Source of the DNA: Rikenellaceae bacterium
GTDB lineage: Bacteria; Bacteroidota; Bacteroidia; Bacteroidales; UBA932
Reading direction: 5' to 3'
DNA length: 14,817 nucleotides
Assembly (NCBI GenBank): GCA_900769905.1
Contig: CAAGIL010000092.1
Span: 1-14,817, forward strand
The notes beneath the pieces were generated by a model. The model saw nothing but the letters and a program-made list of their open reading frames with translations. It ran no database searches and was not told the origin of the DNA. This document shows, piece by piece, positions 14,101 to 14,817 of this stretch (its first letter is position 1; every line of letters begins with the position of its first letter). The position numbers and the translations under genes were made by a program.

Positions 14101-14817
14101 GCGGCTCCACTTGAGCGAGGTGACATTCGTCGGCAGCGCGTTGAACGTACGCCCAAGCCCGTTGTTCATCACGCCGACGCAGACATTGGAAAGAACGGTG
14201 TTCTCCACCCATTCTCCATTCTCCATTCTCCATTTTACATTTGCCAAGTCGTAGCGGAACGTGATGTCGCCTTTCTCCTCGAACTCGATCATGAAGGAGA
14301 ACGGATAATGGGCATCGCGGTTCCAAGGGACGTTCTGCCAGCACATCACGAACGTATTTGACGGCGTGAGCGCCTGCCAGAAGCGGCTCGGCAGGACGGG
14401 ATCCGGGATCGGCGTTTCGGACGACTCCAATCCGTCGGGAGCGCAGAGCATCCAGTCGTTCGCGAAAGGTAGAATGCTGATGTTCGCATGGAACGGAGAG
14501 ACGAACGTCGTCGTGTTCGTCATCGAGGGACGCGTCGTGCCGTAGGAGAAGACCGTGAGCGCATCGACGCTGTTCGTGCCGAAGGCGAAGCTCCAGCCGT
14601 TCGTGAACGTCGACTTGAACCAGTCCGTGGCCGCACCGAAGCGCCGCCAGTCGTCACAGATCTCAGCCCCGAGGATCGGCTCGAAGGAATGCGTCTCGTC
14701 CGTCCCGATCTGCGAAAGGACGATCCCCGCCGCATAATCGGACTCGGTCAGCGGACGGATATCAGGCAATGTGAGCGACTCGGCTTCGATCGTGCCGGCA
14801 CCTTCCGTCGCGCCATC
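7567..14817 (-). CDS. Giant secreted Rhs/YD-repeat effector, N-terminus outside the window
   Basis: The frame is open from the right edge to the TAA at 7567, giving at least 2,416 residues. A TTG at 14769 is not a real start because the frame continues upstream. Rhs proteins fold into a shell that encloses and delivers a C-terminal toxin. In order, this one has an N-terminal ectodomain (to about 245), thrombospondin type-3 calcium loops (249-331, DRDGDG, DSDGDG and DLDGDG), a Cys-rich cluster (CGGCSGGCSEGDC, 720-732), a wall domain, then YD repeats from about 970 to 2100. The core follows: GGLLAVSIDGQFYIP, STKYRD, RRFYRSDLGRWLNRDPIEEAGGENLYAF, with D2189 (DPI) and D2212 (YYDSLG), the pair associated with autocleavage in Rhs proteins. 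The last ~200 residues are the variable tip. The secretion signal is out of view. It leads an operon with the small membrane protein. Confidence 0.93.
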   Translation of the reverse strand, partial: DGATEGAGTIEAESLTLPDIRPLTESDYAAGIVLSQIGTDETHSFEPILGAEICDDWRRFGAATDWFKSTFTNGWSFAFGTNSVDALTVFSYGTTRPSMTNTTTFVSPFHANISILPFANDWMLCAPDGLESSETPIPDPVLPSRFWQALTPSNTFVMCWQNVPWNRDAHYPFSFMIEFEEKGDITFRYDLANVKWRMENGEWVENTVLSNVCVGVMNNGLGRTFNALPTNVTSLKWSRVTEADRETSDRDGDGLPTVDEILIHHTNPDHADSDCDGSDDAREIATGSDPTVRDSDGDGLVDGSDPHPTSADPLDDLDGDGIPDVYESHWFGGTNAVDAADVRDGTGFTLSDKILAGMNPTNAVFATETVVTNRFLSWKLWDGFAMERSSSSTNLVFERTIRIDRTSAWQRFYLSASPGSAEGWCLEGASLEWNGPDGEVRAVNRSPFGDSLPLELAETCDELTLRLRADSSLVVSRQPLYLIAYSPDIRIEGPEVTLPDGRTAFVFVADDELEIPVSFDGSDRPCNADTSDGEGILDSLSATPGLVFEGDSSGGIWRPSAGGVYSCSNLGFTASGAASRVRALRRAAPSDESGWPTLIVLAPYVRYGCNGHFLPASGLGWDDVSREYARDYTYPLDSPCLWRSFHSDATGAVDCLAQPEYGSGLGEDLPYIECDPVVSDDRIDLTVKVCGREFWRGSDYHNRRAGSVDEVELLSSYDECGGCSGGCSEGDCEKYSRPEAGSLSFRQDLGAPRQGQLSGFLWFRTEEDVCITPSLFDLRIRSDAVISDSTSAGIRTIACGDERGRTAIIEPIANGVLITVNTTAKQSDALEFRWEITNIGGQADHVRFRKLSRQDNVMLDETYVHVGDGEWRRIDNVAGATEIVTKTDRLTDEGWIEEERTLEDEDGNTLSYSLTHSERIGVGEGAVLRETFHQNQSGCRYADYWSDPTHPARHGRLRLLSGELDPWAYHEYDERGRRTLTVTELNGSNYPWILIGDAGPFGADILQLASDEFRWCDALVSVYDYTPHPGDSCDAADADVVRTETRYAIQDGEAILIGRTWTRCRREGRNGYPAVIVETSRAADAQSVPFGASSANSYDATWDADSPLVPLVLKGRTCESLDENGILTQVSVVSLPEGYALTTRKSKDGHHFDTYAVELIDRNHGNLLREQTKLTSDDAVVAEETHRYDEKNRLRSTDWLDGTSMTNAYSCCRLLWSRDREGRTVLRSAKTGEDRLYYAEEDVWLADVSTNGAHRVRQHFLDALGREIATTVSASVDPGAATNSTFVTERSEGYASTRTEYWGDNVERTDERGCVRLTERSGWQDCSAVYEYVFADESARWDWDYDVGTTTHSYRNGGTETYTSWYDGWKRERTLPHYDSSGRRVTVRTTEAHDHGLVTNSVTVTDWLGRTVSDSIAGANGSLVETAKTYDGTSSRVLFSSTDGSPVITYDYDDRGDLLSVMQDGRTRERTTYYERQGDSVWKVDATTLMTGSVTNSVSVHRSQLTGRDDAELSRTVDEPVSGHSTLTTASASDDGSISGMRTITALTDQAVPVVQSTQYGLVRSDRDRDGWREYDYDAFGRVASVRVYDVNDQVLRLTETRAYDAAGALICSASDFGPAGIAVMTYEYDSRGNRIAVVDPLGHRVETTHDVFGRPIVTEGDAYPLRTGYDSAGRKTLGATTRDDGTTWDETRWTFDPASGLNTAKEYADGSRISYVYTDNGRRTRTIWARGVWKENAYNARNLTSGTSYSDATPSVEYAYADSGRLASATLSDGTAYSYGYDERLLNTNETVSVGQNAFTVSRTYDGFRRNLETSVSDGASAYGAKTRLYDSENRVGGYALTNSLGRGVAIGFAYDGSYLTNTTYRLPSGGVMSVALAHESARRELVVQRRHSFNGVSVYSYSTDWDLIGRPTNAVDSLSSARAWRYNQRSELVGAMIGTNLYGYAYDAIGNRQWASANVATNVYAANALNQYTSAGNNVPPAPPVAFSYDSDGNLTNDGTLSYSYDAENRLVSVCPFAPVSGSLAVENAYDHRHRRIRKIVRCYDGEDWQMAETHTFVWDGMNIVLEKIAFADNSTRTCEYFWGPDKSGTEQGAGGVGGLLAVSIDGQFYIPCYDHNGNIVCYVSEAGSIAAQYLYDPYGNVIEEYGAQREAFAFGFSTKYRDCETNMLAYQRRFYRSDLGRWLNRDPIEEAGGENLYAFCGNNALMYYDSLGESFWDVFNDVVSLVGSALTVVGSAAILTTGSVTGLGAAVGVTGLVIGVDQFVKASYRLGNHLAGVEPARSSPIQWAYRSAIQHYTGQTNSSAEITADTIYFVANVGSSCANAVISAKLVVQSVRTYSMKSAYEGLTFSLRDGTPYVPDVVGRTIQWHLDAEVGVRIIDAGGRAVTESIEIGITEYIFIQDLNDYTLKLEGN
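7572..7577 (-). promoter_or_regulatory. Ribosome binding site of the small membrane protein, inside the Rhs gene
   Basis: AAGGGA on the minus strand, within the final codons of the Rhs gene, sits 9 bases before the ATG at 7562. This supports coupled toxin-immunity translation. Confidence 0.5.
13826..14073 (-). other. Thrombospondin type-3 calcium-binding repeats within the Rhs protein
   Basis: The segment encodes a run of Asp-rich loops: DRDGDGLP, SDCDGSDD, GSDP, DSDGDGLVDGSDP and DLDGDGIPDVYE (residues 249-331). These match the thrombospondin type-3 pattern, which binds calcium and stiffens extracellular proteins. They indicate that this part of the effector lies outside the cell. Confidence 0.8.
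14201..14232 (+). repeat. Heptamer repeat TTCTCCA inside the Rhs coding region
   Basis: TTCTCCA occurs at 14201-14207, then after CCCA three times in tandem at 14212-14218, 14219-14225 and 14226-14232. On the minus strand this reads ATGGAGA repeats and encodes KWRMENGEWVEN. The period of 7 is not a multiple of 3, yet the reading frame stays open. The flanking A/T-rich TAAAATG makes it look like a dispersed intergenic-type repeat captured in a coding sequence. Confidence 0.8.

Noticed and set aside
14769..14769. TTG at 14769 as the start of the giant Rhs protein
   Set aside because: The frame is open upstream to the window edge (codons reading DGATEGAGTIEAESLTL), so the true start lies outside.

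Overview
The window looks like an accessory toxin-immunity locus from a bacterium, probably of the PVC superphylum (Kiritimatiellota/Verrucomicrobiota/Lentisphaerota type). I infer this from the giant Rhs/YD-repeat protein, which combines thrombospondin type-3 calcium loops, a small Cys-rich cluster and a long YD-repeat region. No rRNA or other taxonomic marker is present, so the placement is only moderately supported. All convincing genes lie on the minus strand, so transcription runs from high to low coordinates. UGA is an ordinary stop here: the 2,416-codon Rhs frame has none and three small genes end with it.

Reading in the direction of transcription: (1) 14817-7567 holds a giant secreted Rhs/YD-repeat protein whose N-terminus lies outside the window. 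It ends in a conserved Rhs core and an AT-rich, membrane-helix-containing variable tip, the probable toxin. (2) 7562-7212 encodes a small multi-pass membrane protein 4 bp downstream, the likely immunity protein for that tip. (3) 7177-6098 is an intact EcoRI-type adenine DNA methyltransferase whose last codons are supplied by a short tandem repeat (ACAGGATTT type). (4) 6059-4896 is a DUF262 (ParB-like) plus HNH nuclease gene broken by an in-frame UGA at codon 31. With the methyltransferase it looks like a restriction-modification-type defence pair in which the nuclease is probably disabled. (5) 4895-2712 is a promoterless, startless Rhs C-terminal fragment that begins in frame immediately after the nuclease stop codon and carries a different toxin tip. 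(6) 2722-2150 and 2142-1213 follow it in overlapping or tightly coupled fashion: an unknown 190-aa protein and a protein that reads as two tandem SUKH (SMI1/KNR4-like) immunity domains. (7) 1152-925 is a short lipoprotein, probably clipped by an insertion. (8) From about 930 to the left edge is an IS1595-family insertion sequence with a near-consensus promoter and a zinc-ribbon transposase cut by the window edge.

The best reading is a main Rhs effector followed by a displaced ('orphan') Rhs tip/immunity cassette, the known arrangement by which Rhs and CDI loci store alternative toxins, with a methyltransferase/nuclease defence pair lodged between the two. GC content drops sharply inside each Rhs gene where core gives way to tip, as expected for exchanged cassettes. 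The most unusual points are the single-stop in-frame junction between the nuclease and the orphan Rhs, the UGA-broken nuclease beside an intact methyltransferase, the tandem SUKH protein, and two toxin tips that I cannot assign to a known catalytic family. There is no stretch above 300 bases without a gene.
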